Notes under the pieces: generated by a model
The model's input: the letters and a program-made list of their open reading frames with translations, nothing else
Database searches by the model: none
What the model was told of the DNA's origin: nothing
Shown: one piece after another, positions 45,417-54,396 of the stretch
Layout of the letters: every line of letters begins with the position of its first letter
How positions within the stretch are numbered: position 1 is the first letter of the stretch
From: Crocinitomicaceae bacterium
GTDB taxonomy: Bacteria > Bacteroidota > Bacteroidia > Flavobacteriales_G > Salibacteraceae
Assembly: GCA_002713215.1 (NCBI GenBank)
Contig: PAVO01000036.1
Span: 20,842 to 84,841 of the forward strand
Direction of reading: 5' to 3'
DNA length: 64,000 nucleotides
Made by a program: the position numbers and the translations under genes

Positions 45417-46790
45417 TTAAATCGCAAGTAATTGTAACCCCAGTTTGCTTACCATAACTTTTGTCTTTGCCTTCCAATTGGGTTGGCCGGTAAGTTCATT
45501 TCTCTTTACCTGTACCCGATTATGAATATAGCGAACGGCTAGGTCATAAAAACGGTCTGAATAAGGCCTCTTAAAATCTATTTCACGATCGGTAGAGGTG
45601 AACCAATCGGGTTGTTTGGTAATCTCTGATTCGATGTCATCGTAGAGTCGGGTACCCTTTATCGGGTAGCTTTTGGTTATTGTAAAATAATCGGGCAGCG
45701 AGCTCTCTAAATACCTGGCTGTTGTATGAATGTCCTGAAGTGTTTCTCCGGGATAACCTACCATAATAAAAGTTCCGGTACTTATGCCTGCTGCCTTGGT
45801 GCGAATCAACATGTCCTTTACCTGGCTTACTTTCACCCTTCTGTCCATGGCGTCAATCACCTTTTGAGAACCGCTTTCAGCGCCAATCCAAACCCGAAAA
45901 CAACCGGTTTCTTTCAGCCATTGAATGACTTTATCGTTCATTCTTTCAGCCCGGGTAATGCACTCATACTTTATTTTAATTCCGGATGCCAAAATTTCCT
46001 GATGGAATTCTTCCAACCACTTATGGCTTACTGTAAATACGTCATCAACGAACCAGAATGTATCGGGATTATATTCTTTGATCAATAATTGCAGTTCTTC
46101 GACTACACTTATTGCTGAACGCCTTCGGTAGCTCTGACCATAAACGGCAGTGCTACACCATTTACAGGTGTAGGGGCAGCCCCTTTGAGTACTTATATTC
46201 AAAGCACTTTCTCCGTGATATGTTTTCCAGGTTTCCAAGTATTTATGAATTGGGTAAGCCGATCGATTGGGCAACGGTAAGTTTTCCAATTCCTTCATTT
46301 TTACCCTGGGAGCATTCACCGTAAGCTCCCCTTCTTCTATATAGGCCAGACCACCAATTTCTCCAACCGATGAATTGGATTTTAAGGCCGTTACCAGTTC
46401 GCAAAAAGTTTCTTCTCCCTCTCCTATTATCAGGTAATCGGCTCCCGTCTTTAGGTAATTGTTTTTGTTATAGGTTATATCGGGTCCACCAAGTACAATT
46501 TTGGTTTCTTTTAAATTCTCGTTGTTTCGGATAAACCGGATAAATTCAATGACCTTCACCTTGGTCATCAAATTGGTATAAAAAGCGATGACATTGGGCC
46601 GTGTATTCTTAATGTGTTTTCTCAGTAAATCAGTTGAAGAGAAAGTTGTATCAAAAACATCATGCTCAACTCCCTTATTCTTTAAATAACCGGATACATA
46701 AAGAAGTCCTAAGGTCGGGTAAGGCCTCATAATGGACTTTTCCTTAGCATCTTCCTCCAAAAAGTAACCATGGGTTAACAGTATCTTCAT
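45417..46790 (-). CDS. B12-binding-domain radical SAM protein (4 of 5)
   Basis: 457 residues. N-terminal segment KILLTHGYFLEEDAKEK...RPYPTLGLLYVSGYLK and ADYLIIGEGEETF show the B12-type domain. Cluster motif CPYTCKWC (Cys205, 209, 212), followed by STAVYGQSYRRRS. Closest to the fifth member (47578): both have the CKWC/CNWC spacing, YG(Q/N)xY(R/N)xRS and a long C-terminal region. These phrases match the BchE/HpnJ-type group loosely. Start overlaps the methyltransferase stop by 4 nt. Confidence 0.9.
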   Translation of the reverse strand: MKILLTHGYFLEEDAKEKSIMRPYPTLGLLYVSGYLKNKGVEHDVFDTTFSSTDLLRKHIKNTRPNVIAFYTNLMTKVKVIEFIRFIRNNENLKETKIVLGGPDITYNKNNYLKTGADYLIIGEGEETFCELVTALKSNSSVGEIGGLAYIEEGELTVNAPRVKMKELENLPLPNRSAYPIHKYLETWKTYHGESALNISTQRGCPYTCKWCSTAVYGQSYRRRSAISVVEELQLLIKEYNPDTFWFVDDVFTVSHKWLEEFHQEILASGIKIKYECITRAERMNDKVIQWLKETGCFRVWIGAESGSQKVIDAMDRRVKVSQVKDMLIRTKAAGISTGTFIMVGYPGETLQDIHTTARYLESSLPDYFTITKSYPIKGTRLYDDIESEITKQPDWFTSTDREIDFKRPYSDRFYDLAVRYIHNRVQVKRNELTGQPNWKAKTKVMVSKLGLQLLAI

Positions 46791-47581
46791 TTTCTAACCT
46801 TTAAATCCATGAGGTAATGATCAGAAAAATTAGAAGCAAAGCTTAGCCTATCAATCAGGCTATCTAGTTCGCTGAATAACCGGAGCAACCAGGCTCTAGA
46901 TTGAAAATACGATTCTAAATATGAAGGAGGAATAAAAGTGGCAATCGGAATTATCTCCGTAGGCTCAAAAATGTCCAGTGTTATTCTTTCAATTTCCTGA
47001 GGGCTATAATACCAGGTATTGACTTTCTCACCATCAACATCAGCAATTACGGGTCCATTAGAGTTTCGTCTAAACACTTGGTCAAATCTACCTTTCAGAA
47101 AAAAGTAGAAGCTTTCCCACCAGCAAAACCGACCTAAGAAAACAGCAATAAATCGCCCCTCCGGAGTCAACAGTTTCTTAACGTTAACAAGCGCATTTTT
47201 TAAGTCATGGTGGTCAACGCAGTTTAGTCCGGCAAAATTGGAAAATACAAGGTCATAAGGTTTTGCCGTATGCATTAGGTTCAACCTTCTTACATCCTGA
47301 ACTTGAAAGTCAATGCTTCCCTTCAACTGAAGCTTGCTAACCTTTGACTTTGCTACTTCAAGCATGGCCATTGAAACATCGGTGCATACTACTTCATGAC
47401 CCTTTTGAGCCAACCAAATGGCATCTTCCCCTGTACCGCCATTTAATTCAAGAATTCTCAGTGGTTTCTTTGGAAGTGATATATCCAGGTAGTTCCAAAC
47501 CAATTGCCTTTGTAATTTTCCAATCGCAGAAAATGAAAAATTGGAATCATAGTTCTGGGCTGCAGCGTCAAAAGAACTCAT
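46787..47581 (-). CDS. Class I SAM-dependent methyltransferase
   Basis: 264 residues. Motif I is ILELNGGTGEDAIWLA, motif II TDVSMAMLEVA, and a motif IV-like segment LVFSNFAGLNCV; this is the UbiE/COQ5-like class with an extended C-terminal half. It is placed between two radical SAM genes and overlaps both by 4 nt, so the three proteins are made together and may act in one pathway. Acceptor unknown (sugar, lipid or other). Confidence 0.88.
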   Translation of the reverse strand: MSSFDAAAQNYDSNFSFSAIGKLQRQLVWNYLDISLPKKPLRILELNGGTGEDAIWLAQKGHEVVCTDVSMAMLEVAKSKVSKLQLKGSIDFQVQDVRRLNLMHTAKPYDLVFSNFAGLNCVDHHDLKNALVNVKKLLTPEGRFIAVFLGRFCWWESFYFFLKGRFDQVFRRNSNGPVIADVDGEKVNTWYYSPQEIERITLDIFEPTEIIPIATFIPPSYLESYFQSRAWLLRLFSELDSLIDRLSFASNFSDHYLMDLKVRK

Positions 47582-49038
47582 AGAACTTCCTTTTCCATTC
47601 TTTTCAAATCTCTCCTATCCAGTTGGGTTGATAATTCATAATATGGGTAGAGTACAACAGATCGTAGGTTGGAAAGCATATGCATTGGATGTGATAACAT
47701 GTTTTTTGCATTTTCAAGGCCCTGCTTTCTTCTCAACATTTTATGAATGTAGCGCTGGAGCTTTCGGTAATACTCGTTGGAATAAGTATTCTCGAACATA
47801 AGATCCAGGTCGTCGGAGTCCTTCCAGTTTGCTTTGTTTTCCAATTCCGATTTAACTCGTTCGTAAAATGGAGTTCCCGGCAAGGGATATGATACGGATA
47901 CACCAATATTATCAGGCATCATTTCCAATACCATATCAATGGTTTTTTGAATGTCTTCCTGAGTTTCCTTCGGGTAACCAAACTGGAGAAAGTAAGCGAC
48001 TTTTACCCCCTTGTGCTTCAATAAATTGGTTGCCTCTTTTATTTGTTCTACGGTGGTTCCTTTGTCCATAGCATCGAGGATTTTTTGACTCCCGGATTCT
48101 GCCCCAACCCAAACCTCATCCACACCTGATCTGGCCAAGGCCTCAATCGTATCTTCTTTTAGTAACAGATCGACCCTAGACTGGATAGTATACTTAAATC
48201 GTAGTTTCTTTTGGGTTACCAGTTTATTGAATTCCTGAACCCATCCCGGCTTTAATCCAAAAATATCATCGCACATCCAGAAATGTGTCGGTTTTGCTTT
48301 GCCAATGAGAAATTCAATTTCGTTGACCACGTTCTCCGGCGATCGGGAATTGTAACGGTTGCCATAAATGGGCTTTGCACACCAGTTGCACTTAAATGGA
48401 CAGCCTCTGGTGGTTGCTAAGTTTAGCGAAAAATAACCGTTACCCTCCATCCATATTTCCCGGTAAGCATCGAAGTCCACCAAATCCCATGCGGCCATTG
48501 GTAGTGAATCAAGATCTTTAAGGACCGATCGCCTGGTTGTATTTATTGTTTGCTCTTCTTTCTTATAAATCAACCCTTTGATCGACTCAACCGAAGATTC
48601 TTTATCCAACGCATCCAATAACTCTATGAGCGTTTCTTCAGCTTCTCCAAGAAAAATGTAATCAGCACCATTTTCCAAATACAACTGACCTTGATCGGTA
48701 GAATCGGAACTGGAAATAGCAACCGGAATGTCATGCTTTTTGGCAATTGCGATCATTTGGAATGCTGCTTCTCGCATAACGGTTAAACACATTTTGGTCA
48801 GGTAGTTGAATCCGTCATCGTAAATGACCAATACATCAGGTTTAGACTGTTGAAGCCGAGGTTCAATACTAGAGGGATCATCAATTAGATTGGTATCGAC
48901 AAATGAAACAGTATGATCGTTTTCTCTTGCGAAGGCAGCCGCAGTTAATGTTCCAAGTGGTGGGTAAGGTTGTTTCTTATTCCACTGTTTCGAATCCAAT
49001 GGATAGAAATACGAATTAGCAAATAATACCTTCATCAA
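47578..49038 (-). CDS. B12-binding-domain radical SAM protein (5 of 5)
   Basis: 486 residues. N-terminal B12-type domain starts KVLFANSYFYPLDSK, with HTVSFVDTNLIDD and ADYIFLGEAEETL. Cluster motif CPFKCNWC (Cys213, 217, 220) then AKPIYGNRYNSRS. QFGYPKETQEDI and GVSVSYPLPGTPFYERV are the PGTPFY-type C-terminal motif of COG1032. Overlaps the nucleotidyltransferase-like gene and the methyltransferase gene by 4 nt each. A paralogue of the protein at 45417. Confidence 0.9.
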   Translation of the reverse strand: MMKVLFANSYFYPLDSKQWNKKQPYPPLGTLTAAAFARENDHTVSFVDTNLIDDPSSIEPRLQQSKPDVLVIYDDGFNYLTKMCLTVMREAAFQMIAIAKKHDIPVAISSSDSTDQGQLYLENGADYIFLGEAEETLIELLDALDKESSVESIKGLIYKKEEQTINTTRRSVLKDLDSLPMAAWDLVDFDAYREIWMEGNGYFSLNLATTRGCPFKCNWCAKPIYGNRYNSRSPENVVNEIEFLIGKAKPTHFWMCDDIFGLKPGWVQEFNKLVTQKKLRFKYTIQSRVDLLLKEDTIEALARSGVDEVWVGAESGSQKILDAMDKGTTVEQIKEATNLLKHKGVKVAYFLQFGYPKETQEDIQKTIDMVLEMMPDNIGVSVSYPLPGTPFYERVKSELENKANWKDSDDLDLMFENTYSNEYYRKLQRYIHKMLRRKQGLENAKNMLSHPMHMLSNLRSVVLYPYYELSTQLDRRDLKRMEKEVL

Positions 49039-49973
49039 AGACCTAAATCAATGTTATGAATTTGCTCTATTTCTAATTTTCTTTTGCCAAAGGCATCTAA
49101 CACTTTTTTCTGAAAATTCTGAGGATGATGCTTAGACACATAGGTTCTTGATTTCATGGCCAGATCAAAATCAGGTGGTTCGAAGTCCTCAAATTTTCGT
49201 TTCCAGACTTTTATGGTGATGTTCATAAAAAAGCGATCCAAAATGCGACCAATGGAACCGGAGAAGAATGATTCCAACAATTTCTTCATTCTCGTCACGG
49301 AGCTGGTTCTTGATAACCCTCTTGCTGCTTGATTCGGATAATAATCAACTATCCACTTATTCTCATTGCGAAATTTATCGTGCACCCCGTCATGAAAAAG
49401 CGGGATTAGAGTTAGCAACTCCGTGGCAGTAAAAACGTTCTGCTCTTCAATTAATAAATGCTCTGAATCGATAAAGTAATTGAGGCAGAAAAACTTCCTG
49501 GAATTAAAAAGGAATACTTTCTTAAAGAGTATGAGCAAGCTTCTACACAACCACAACCGACCCGGTTCGGTGATTACAAAATAATCAACATCTCCATCTG
49601 GTTCTAATACCCCTTTAGAGAGCGATCCTGAAATATATACCCCTTTAACAAAGGGGAAATTATAGATCAGTTTCCCCCTGGATAATGCTTTAGGCATTGC
49701 ATTTTGCGCTATTTGCTCCTCCGCTTTTCTACTGGACTGATAGGAAACAGCAGACCTCAACGAAAAGTAATCTGAATCTTCAATGACAATATTGGCTTCA
49801 ACTAAGGGGGCAACTAGGGTAGATAAATTACTGCTGTATTCAATGGAATTTTCCAATTCCACCCTGGAAATCGGATGGTCAAACAGATCAAAATAAAGCA
49901 AATAGCGCAACAACGATCGTTGATCCCCATTCAGAGAAATAGTCTGTTCTTTTAAAATTGATGATTTAAGCAA
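49035..49973 (-). CDS. Nucleotidyltransferase-fold protein
   Basis: 312 residues; start codon TTG at 49973, with a -7 box 22 bp upstream. The motif GSLSKGVLEPDGDVDYFVI (116-134) is the GSxxxG...DxD signature of pol-beta-type nucleotidyltransferases, where the Asp residues bind two metals. The flanking parts are helical (N-terminal ~90 residues resemble a winged-helix-like region). It could transfer a nucleotide to a protein, sugar or antibiotic-like product; no substrate is evident. First gene of the five-gene operon of radical SAM and methyltransferase genes. Confidence 0.72.
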   Translation of the reverse strand: MLKSSILKEQTISLNGDQRSLLRYLLYFDLFDHPISRVELENSIEYSSNLSTLVAPLVEANIVIEDSDYFSLRSAVSYQSSRKAEEQIAQNAMPKALSRGKLIYNFPFVKGVYISGSLSKGVLEPDGDVDYFVITEPGRLWLCRSLLILFKKVFLFNSRKFFCLNYFIDSEHLLIEEQNVFTATELLTLIPLFHDGVHDKFRNENKWIVDYYPNQAARGLSRTSSVTRMKKLLESFFSGSIGRILDRFFMNITIKVWKRKFEDFEPPDFDLAMKSRTYVSKHHPQNFQKKVLDAFGKRKLEIEQIHNIDLGL

Positions 49974-49994
49974 TTCCCGGCGTTTATTCTAATT

Positions 49995-50002
49995 CAAATT
50001 TA
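49995..50002 (-). promoter_or_regulatory. -7 box (TAAATTTG) of the radical SAM operon
   Basis: Exact TAnnTTTG on the minus strand, 21 bp before the TTG start of the nucleotidyltransferase-like gene. It probably drives the operon 49973 to 44016. Confidence 0.45.
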
Positions 50003-50078
50003 ATAGCTTTCATATCCAGAAAGCCATTTTGTTAAGAACTTACGTAAATGGGAAAATACACGTTGGTTAAAAGTTGGG

Positions 50079-51356
50079 CTATCCAAAGAACAAATACGCT
50101 ATAAAAATTGCTGCGATAATTCCTACTGCGTCTGCAATAAGACCACACACCACAGTATATCGGGTTCTGGTTACATTCACGGCCCCAAAATATACAGCCA
50201 ATGTGTAAAAGGTTGTTTCGGTTGATCCTTGAAACACCGCGGAAAGTTTTGCTGGGAAAGACTCAACACCAAAATTATTAATTGTCTCTACCATTGCACC
50301 TCTAGCTCCACTTCCACTCAACGGTTTCATGAATGCCGTAGGTAAAGCATCTACAAAATCAGTATTGAAACCAGTAGCAGCTACCAACGAGCGAATACCT
50401 TCTAACAAAATATCTAACGCCCCACTTGCTCTAAACACTCCTATAGCAACAAGCATTGCAACCAAATAGGGGATAATTTTAATGGCAACATCAAATCCTT
50501 CTTTCGCGCCTTCGATAAATCGATTATATACATTCTCTTTTTTACTAACCGCCAACCAGATGAACCCTATAATTATCGCAAAAAGAATTGAATTTCCCAC
50601 AAATGAACTAACCATTCCAACCTGATCTTGACTTAGTTGAGCCAACCAATAAATGAAGCCAAGAATGACAAGGGTTAGAGTCCCCAAGTATGCAAGTATG
50701 GTTTTATCAAAAAGATTTATTCTCTGGTAAATTGAGACTGATATTAATCCGGCAAGAGTCGCAAAATACGTCGCCAATAAAATGGGTAAAAAAACATCAG
50801 AGGGGTTTGCGGCTTCGTTAGCGGCCAATAAGGCCATTACTGAGACAGGTACTATCGTTAATCCTGACGTGTTTAATACCAAAAACATAATTTGAGCATC
50901 CGAAGCAGTATCTTGCTTTTTATTGATACTCTGGAGGTCATTCATCGCTTTTAACCCTAGTGGAGTTGCGGCATTGTCGAGTCCCAACATATTCGCAGAA
51001 AAGTTCATTATCATACTTCCCATAGCAGGATGATCTTTAGGCAATTCCGGAAATAATTTTCTAAAAAAGGGCGCGACTACCTTCGATAGGATATTAATAG
51101 CTCCTCCTGCCTCTCCAATTTTCATTATTCCCAACCAAAGAGCCATTATGGCGATTAATGGAACAATGATTTTCATGCTAGTTTGGGCAGAACTAAAAGT
51201 TGAATCAATAATTGCGGAAAAAACATTGAGATCGGCCTGACCAAACTGCCAGCCCCATTCAAGAAAAAAATCGCGGAAATAATATCCAACAACCCGAAAA
51301 ATTGCAACAACAAATGCAATAATGAAAAAGCCTGCGAAAATGTAATTGAGTGCCAA
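50079..51356 (-). CDS. SpmA-SpmB type fused nucleoside-recognition (Gate) membrane protein
   Basis: 425 residues from TTG at 51356, where the conserved MALNYIFxxFFxIAF begins; TTG at 51374 would add six residues but lies inside a -7 box. The N-terminal half is SpmA-like (LWLGIMKIGEAGG, NMLGLDNAATPLGLKAM) and the C-terminal half is SpmB-like (IPYLVAMLVAIGVFRASGALD, MKPLSGSGARGAMVE). In Bacillus these are two proteins involved in spore-core dehydration; in Bacteroidota they are fused and of unknown use. Ten or more transmembrane segments. Single gene with its own promoter box. Confidence 0.88.
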   Translation of the reverse strand: MALNYIFAGFFIIAFVVAIFRVVGYYFRDFFLEWGWQFGQADLNVFSAIIDSTFSSAQTSMKIIVPLIAIMALWLGIMKIGEAGGAINILSKVVAPFFRKLFPELPKDHPAMGSMIMNFSANMLGLDNAATPLGLKAMNDLQSINKKQDTASDAQIMFLVLNTSGLTIVPVSVMALLAANEAANPSDVFLPILLATYFATLAGLISVSIYQRINLFDKTILAYLGTLTLVILGFIYWLAQLSQDQVGMVSSFVGNSILFAIIIGFIWLAVSKKENVYNRFIEGAKEGFDVAIKIIPYLVAMLVAIGVFRASGALDILLEGIRSLVAATGFNTDFVDALPTAFMKPLSGSGARGAMVETINNFGVESFPAKLSAVFQGSTETTFYTLAVYFGAVNVTRTRYTVVCGLIADAVGIIAAIFIAYLFFG

Positions 51357-51371
51357 GAATTGCGCTTTCCT

Positions 51372-51379
51372 CAAATGTA
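51372..51379 (-). promoter_or_regulatory. -7 box (TACATTTG) of the SpmAB gene
   Basis: Exact TAnnTTTG on the minus strand. It overlaps the TTG codon at 51374, which argues for the start at 51356, preceded by AGGAAA nine bases upstream. Confidence 0.45.
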
Positions 51380-51442
51380 AATTAAGCGCAAGGCTATGTT
51401 TTAATTAAAAACACAAATTATAAACAACCCAACTTAGATAAA

Positions 51443-53590
51443 CTAGTTAATGATCACACTCTTGACTTCAATGCCCGAATCCCATTCAATAAACAGAACA
51501 TATTGCCCCTTGTGAAACCTGGAAACGTCAACAGAATATTCTGATGATTTTTCACCTGTAGCATGCACTACGGTACCTTTTAAATCCACCAGGCGAAAAT
51601 TAAACAGTGTATTGCCATTCCCCTGAATGTGCAATTCATCCCTTGCAGGATTCGGATATATCTTCCATTGGGAACTCGTATGCATTTCAATTCCTGTGTT
51701 GATCCAGTCTTTAACCGCAATACTCGTATCCAACGTACAACCATTAGCATCGGTTATTTTAACGGTATAAGTTCCGGCACACAACTTCGTAATAACTGAA
51801 TCTTTACCTCCATTATTCCACAGATAGGTGTATCCCCGTGTCCCTCCTTTAATTCTAACCTGAGCAGATTCATCACAGGTATCCAATATGTTTTGAGAAC
51901 TTTGATAAGCTGAATCAGCATCTAATTTATCGGGTTCGCGGATAACCACAGAATCAAAAGCAAAACATTGCATAGAATCTGTTACCGTTAACTTATAAAC
52001 TCCTGCACCAAGCTGGCTTAAACTTGTGTCTCCTTTTCCATTTGACCATAGATAAACCAAGGGAGGAGTCCCTCCTATTGCACTACCTACGGCAGTTCCC
52101 GTACTATCACCATTGCATTTTAGATTAGTACCATTTACGGAAAGCGTTGGTGCATCGGAATCCAATACATGGATCGAGCCCACTACGGAACAATTTACAG
52201 AATCGGTAACCGTTACCACATACATTCCCTTCACCAAGCCTCCAATTGAGTCTCTAGTTCCAGCATTGTTCCATTTGTAACTTAACATTCCAAGTTCTCC
52301 TCTAGTAAAATTAACTTTTGCCCATCCCAAACTTTTGACACAGTTGTCGTCTCCTTTAGTAAGAGAAACAGAATCCAAGGAGATTAAATTATTGATTTGT
52401 ATGGTATCCACCTGAATGCAATTTGCCGTGTCTATTGTTCTCAAATAGTATGTTCCAGCTGATTTATTGGTTATCTTATTGGTTATTGAACCACCCGTCC
52501 AATTGTATTTCGGTGCTCCTGCTACTCCAGTAGCGGATACAACTTCTGCCGATCCCAATCCATTTTTGCAATGTTCATGTTGTATAGAAAACACGTTTTT
52601 AATGTTTGTACCGTCTTCTCCTACAGAAATCGTTTTTTGAGATGCACACCCTTTGGAATCGGAAACGGTTAAAACATATGAACCTTTCTTAAGATTAACG
52701 GCTGTATCACTGGAAACAGAAATACCTGAAGGCCAACTATAAGAATATGGCGGTACGCCACCATTTGGTTTAAACCATGCTTTTCCGGTACTATCGTTAC
52801 AAATAGTCGGTTGTTGACCGGCAGTACCCTGAAGGCCTGCCAAAGCGGAAATAGTAAAATTTTTCTTTTCCATATTCGAGTCCACATCGTAAACCGAAAC
52901 CGTATAGGTTCCTGCCCATAGTCCGGTAAGACTATCGATGTTAGCATTTTTCTGACTCCAGGCATACCGATAGTTTCCTGCCCCTCCCGTAACCCCGGTA
53001 ACTTTTGCAATTCCCAGTGAATCACCGGGGCAACCACTGCTTGTGGTGGTAACCGTAAACGAAATCTTTTTTAATTCAGTTAAAGTTTTAGTCAAAGTAT
53101 AGGTCTTATCACCTGTATCTCTACGATTATTATTACCTGACACTCCACATAGATATATGGTGGTAGTTCCTGTACTTACGGCTGGAGCTGTCCATGTAAC
53201 TTTCCAGCTTCCATTGGTATTAATAACTGACTGACGAGCATAACTTCTGCTACTTAAGGTAGAAACACCTACACCGGTTGAAGAGCTAAAGGTTCCTTTA
53301 CCTGTATTGGTACTGGAGCTTTGTACCGAAGTCATTTCGAAACCATAAATGCTTCCTCCAGTACCTGTTACATTTAATGAATAGACGCGTCCCGGATAAT
53401 ACCCAGTAGAAATTCCTGTTAGTGAAAACGATCCACCAGAAGGGTTTAGAGTACCCCTATGACAACCGGTACAATTGGAGCTTGTTCTTCCAGTTCTTCC
53501 TAAAGGTGGATTGGTTTTATAATTCAGATTTAAAATGCCAACAGCTGCAATTAGCGCCATCGTTCCATACTGAACAATTTTCCGCTTCAT
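51443..53590 (-). CDS. Large T9SS surface protein: choice-of-anchor V domain plus SprB repeats
   Basis: 715 residues from the ATG at 53590; the GTG at 53611 is less likely. After a signal peptide comes GRTGRTSSNCTGCHRGT, the CxxCH-containing start of the choice-of-anchor V/Reeler-like domain (residues ~30-170). Then six SprB-type repeats, each with the pattern GG...YxYxW...L.AG.Y.VTVTDxxxC (e.g. YRYAWSQ, YSYSWPS, YLWNNGG). The C-terminus (WKIYPNPARDE to VIIN) is a T9SS type A sorting domain. The protein is a surface adhesin-like structure. SprB repeats occur in gliding-motility adhesins, but this one is short, so gliding is not implied. Confidence 0.9.
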   Translation of the reverse strand: MKRKIVQYGTMALIAAVGILNLNYKTNPPLGRTGRTSSNCTGCHRGTLNPSGGSFSLTGISTGYYPGRVYSLNVTGTGGSIYGFEMTSVQSSSTNTGKGTFSSSTGVGVSTLSSRSYARQSVINTNGSWKVTWTAPAVSTGTTTIYLCGVSGNNNRRDTGDKTYTLTKTLTELKKISFTVTTTSSGCPGDSLGIAKVTGVTGGAGNYRYAWSQKNANIDSLTGLWAGTYTVSVYDVDSNMEKKNFTISALAGLQGTAGQQPTICNDSTGKAWFKPNGGVPPYSYSWPSGISVSSDTAVNLKKGSYVLTVSDSKGCASQKTISVGEDGTNIKNVFSIQHEHCKNGLGSAEVVSATGVAGAPKYNWTGGSITNKITNKSAGTYYLRTIDTANCIQVDTIQINNLISLDSVSLTKGDDNCVKSLGWAKVNFTRGELGMLSYKWNNAGTRDSIGGLVKGMYVVTVTDSVNCSVVGSIHVLDSDAPTLSVNGTNLKCNGDSTGTAVGSAIGGTPPLVYLWSNGKGDTSLSQLGAGVYKLTVTDSMQCFAFDSVVIREPDKLDADSAYQSSQNILDTCDESAQVRIKGGTRGYTYLWNNGGKDSVITKLCAGTYTVKITDANGCTLDTSIAVKDWINTGIEMHTSSQWKIYPNPARDELHIQGNGNTLFNFRLVDLKGTVVHATGEKSSEYSVDVSRFHKGQYVLFIEWDSGIEVKSVIIN

Positions 53591-53648
53591 AATGAATACT
53601 TTGGGATGCACTTAGATTAACGGAACAACATGCTATAGGCGTTGGGTA

Positions 53649-54275
53649 TTATATCCCGTATTCTTCAAGGAAACCCAGACCTTGTCGAATTAGTTCGGCC
53701 TCACCGGATGTACAATCCAGCACGGTAGACGGTATGTTATTGCCATAACCCCCATCAATAACTATATCCACCTTATCCTTAAAGTTTTCATAAATCATTT
53801 CCGGGTCCGTGGTATATTCGAGTATTTCGTCTTCGTCCACCACTGAGGTCGTCGTTATTGGACTGCCCAAATGGCGCACAATTTCCCGGGGAATATTGTG
53901 ATCTGGGATTCTAAGCCCAATATCCTTTTTCTTGTTTTTGAACAGTTTAGGGATTTCCCCGGTTGCATTTAAAATGTACGTAAACGGACCCGGGAGAGTC
54001 TTTTTCATTAACTTAAAAATTGGAGTATCTACCTTCGCATACTTAGCCAAATGGCTCAAATCGTAGACCACCAGCGCTAATTTGGCATCCTTTAATTTCA
54101 GGCCTTTTATTTTAGCAATTCGCTCAACTGCTTTAGCATTGGTTACATTACAACCCAGCCCATAAACGGTATCTGTAGGGTAAATAATTACACCTCCATT
54201 CTCGAGGCATGCTACCACATGTTGAATAACATTAGGGTCTGGATTTTCTGAATTTATTCGAATATATTCCGCCAT
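53649..54275 (-). CDS. L-threonylcarbamoyladenylate synthase (Sua5/YciO/YrdC family)
   Basis: 208 residues from the ATG at 54275. The frame extends to 54320, but the extra residues translate the repeat copy at 54277-54292, and MAEYIRIN is the usual Bacteroidota start. The YrdC fold is clear from GGVIIYPTDTVYGLGCN, LPGPFTYIL, IGLRIPDH and STVLDC. It makes threonylcarbamoyl-AMP from threonine, bicarbonate and ATP for the t6A37 tRNA modification. No C-terminal Sua5 domain is present. Divergent from the GIY-YIG gene. Confidence 0.93.
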   Translation of the reverse strand: MAEYIRINSENPDPNVIQHVVACLENGGVIIYPTDTVYGLGCNVTNAKAVERIAKIKGLKLKDAKLALVVYDLSHLAKYAKVDTPIFKLMKKTLPGPFTYILNATGEIPKLFKNKKKDIGLRIPDHNIPREIVRHLGSPITTTSVVDEDEILEYTTDPEMIYENFKDKVDIVIDGGYGNNIPSTVLDCTSGEAELIRQGLGFLEEYGI

Positions 54276-54276
54276 A

Positions 54277-54292
54277 CTTCGACTACGCTCAG
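54277..54292 (-). repeat. Constant-loop repeat copy A, directly upstream of the Sua5-type gene
   Basis: On the minus strand ctgagcgtagtcgaag, 15 of 16 bases identical to copy B at 54830-54845. It ends one base before the ATG of the synthase, where a ribosome-binding site would be expected. The flanking arms pair only weakly (about 4 bp). Confidence 0.65.
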
Positions 54293-54366
54293 CAGGCTTA
54301 GAATACGTTTGAAAATTCAAATTCAGCCTTGCCCACTTATTTTAAAGATCAATTCTGATAAACAAA

Positions 54367-54385
54367 TATCAAACTTTCTTTGATA
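54367..54385. promoter_or_regulatory. Short inverted repeat upstream of GIY-YIG gene
   Basis: Arms tatcaaa (54367-54373) and tttgata (54379-54385) around ctttc. It ends 11 bp before the ATG at 54397, so it could be an operator or a leader hairpin. Chance occurrence is possible in AT-rich DNA. Confidence 0.3.
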
Positions 54386-54396
54386 GTTTTATCACA

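Noticed and set aside
32451..49973. RiPP or other peptide natural-product cluster
   Set aside because: Radical SAM and methyltransferase genes suggest it, but no precursor peptide, recognition domain or peptidase-exporter was found, while flippase and glycosyltransferases are present.
49974..50078. A 9-codon leader ORF (MKAIKFELE) before the radical SAM operon
   Set aside because: It overlaps the -7 box, has no amino-acid-repeat or attenuator hairpin, and is within chance for such length.
51443..53590. Reading CTGCH in the SprB-repeat protein as a c-type cytochrome
   Set aside because: The motif belongs to the start of the choice-of-anchor V domain and no haem-binding fold is visible around it.
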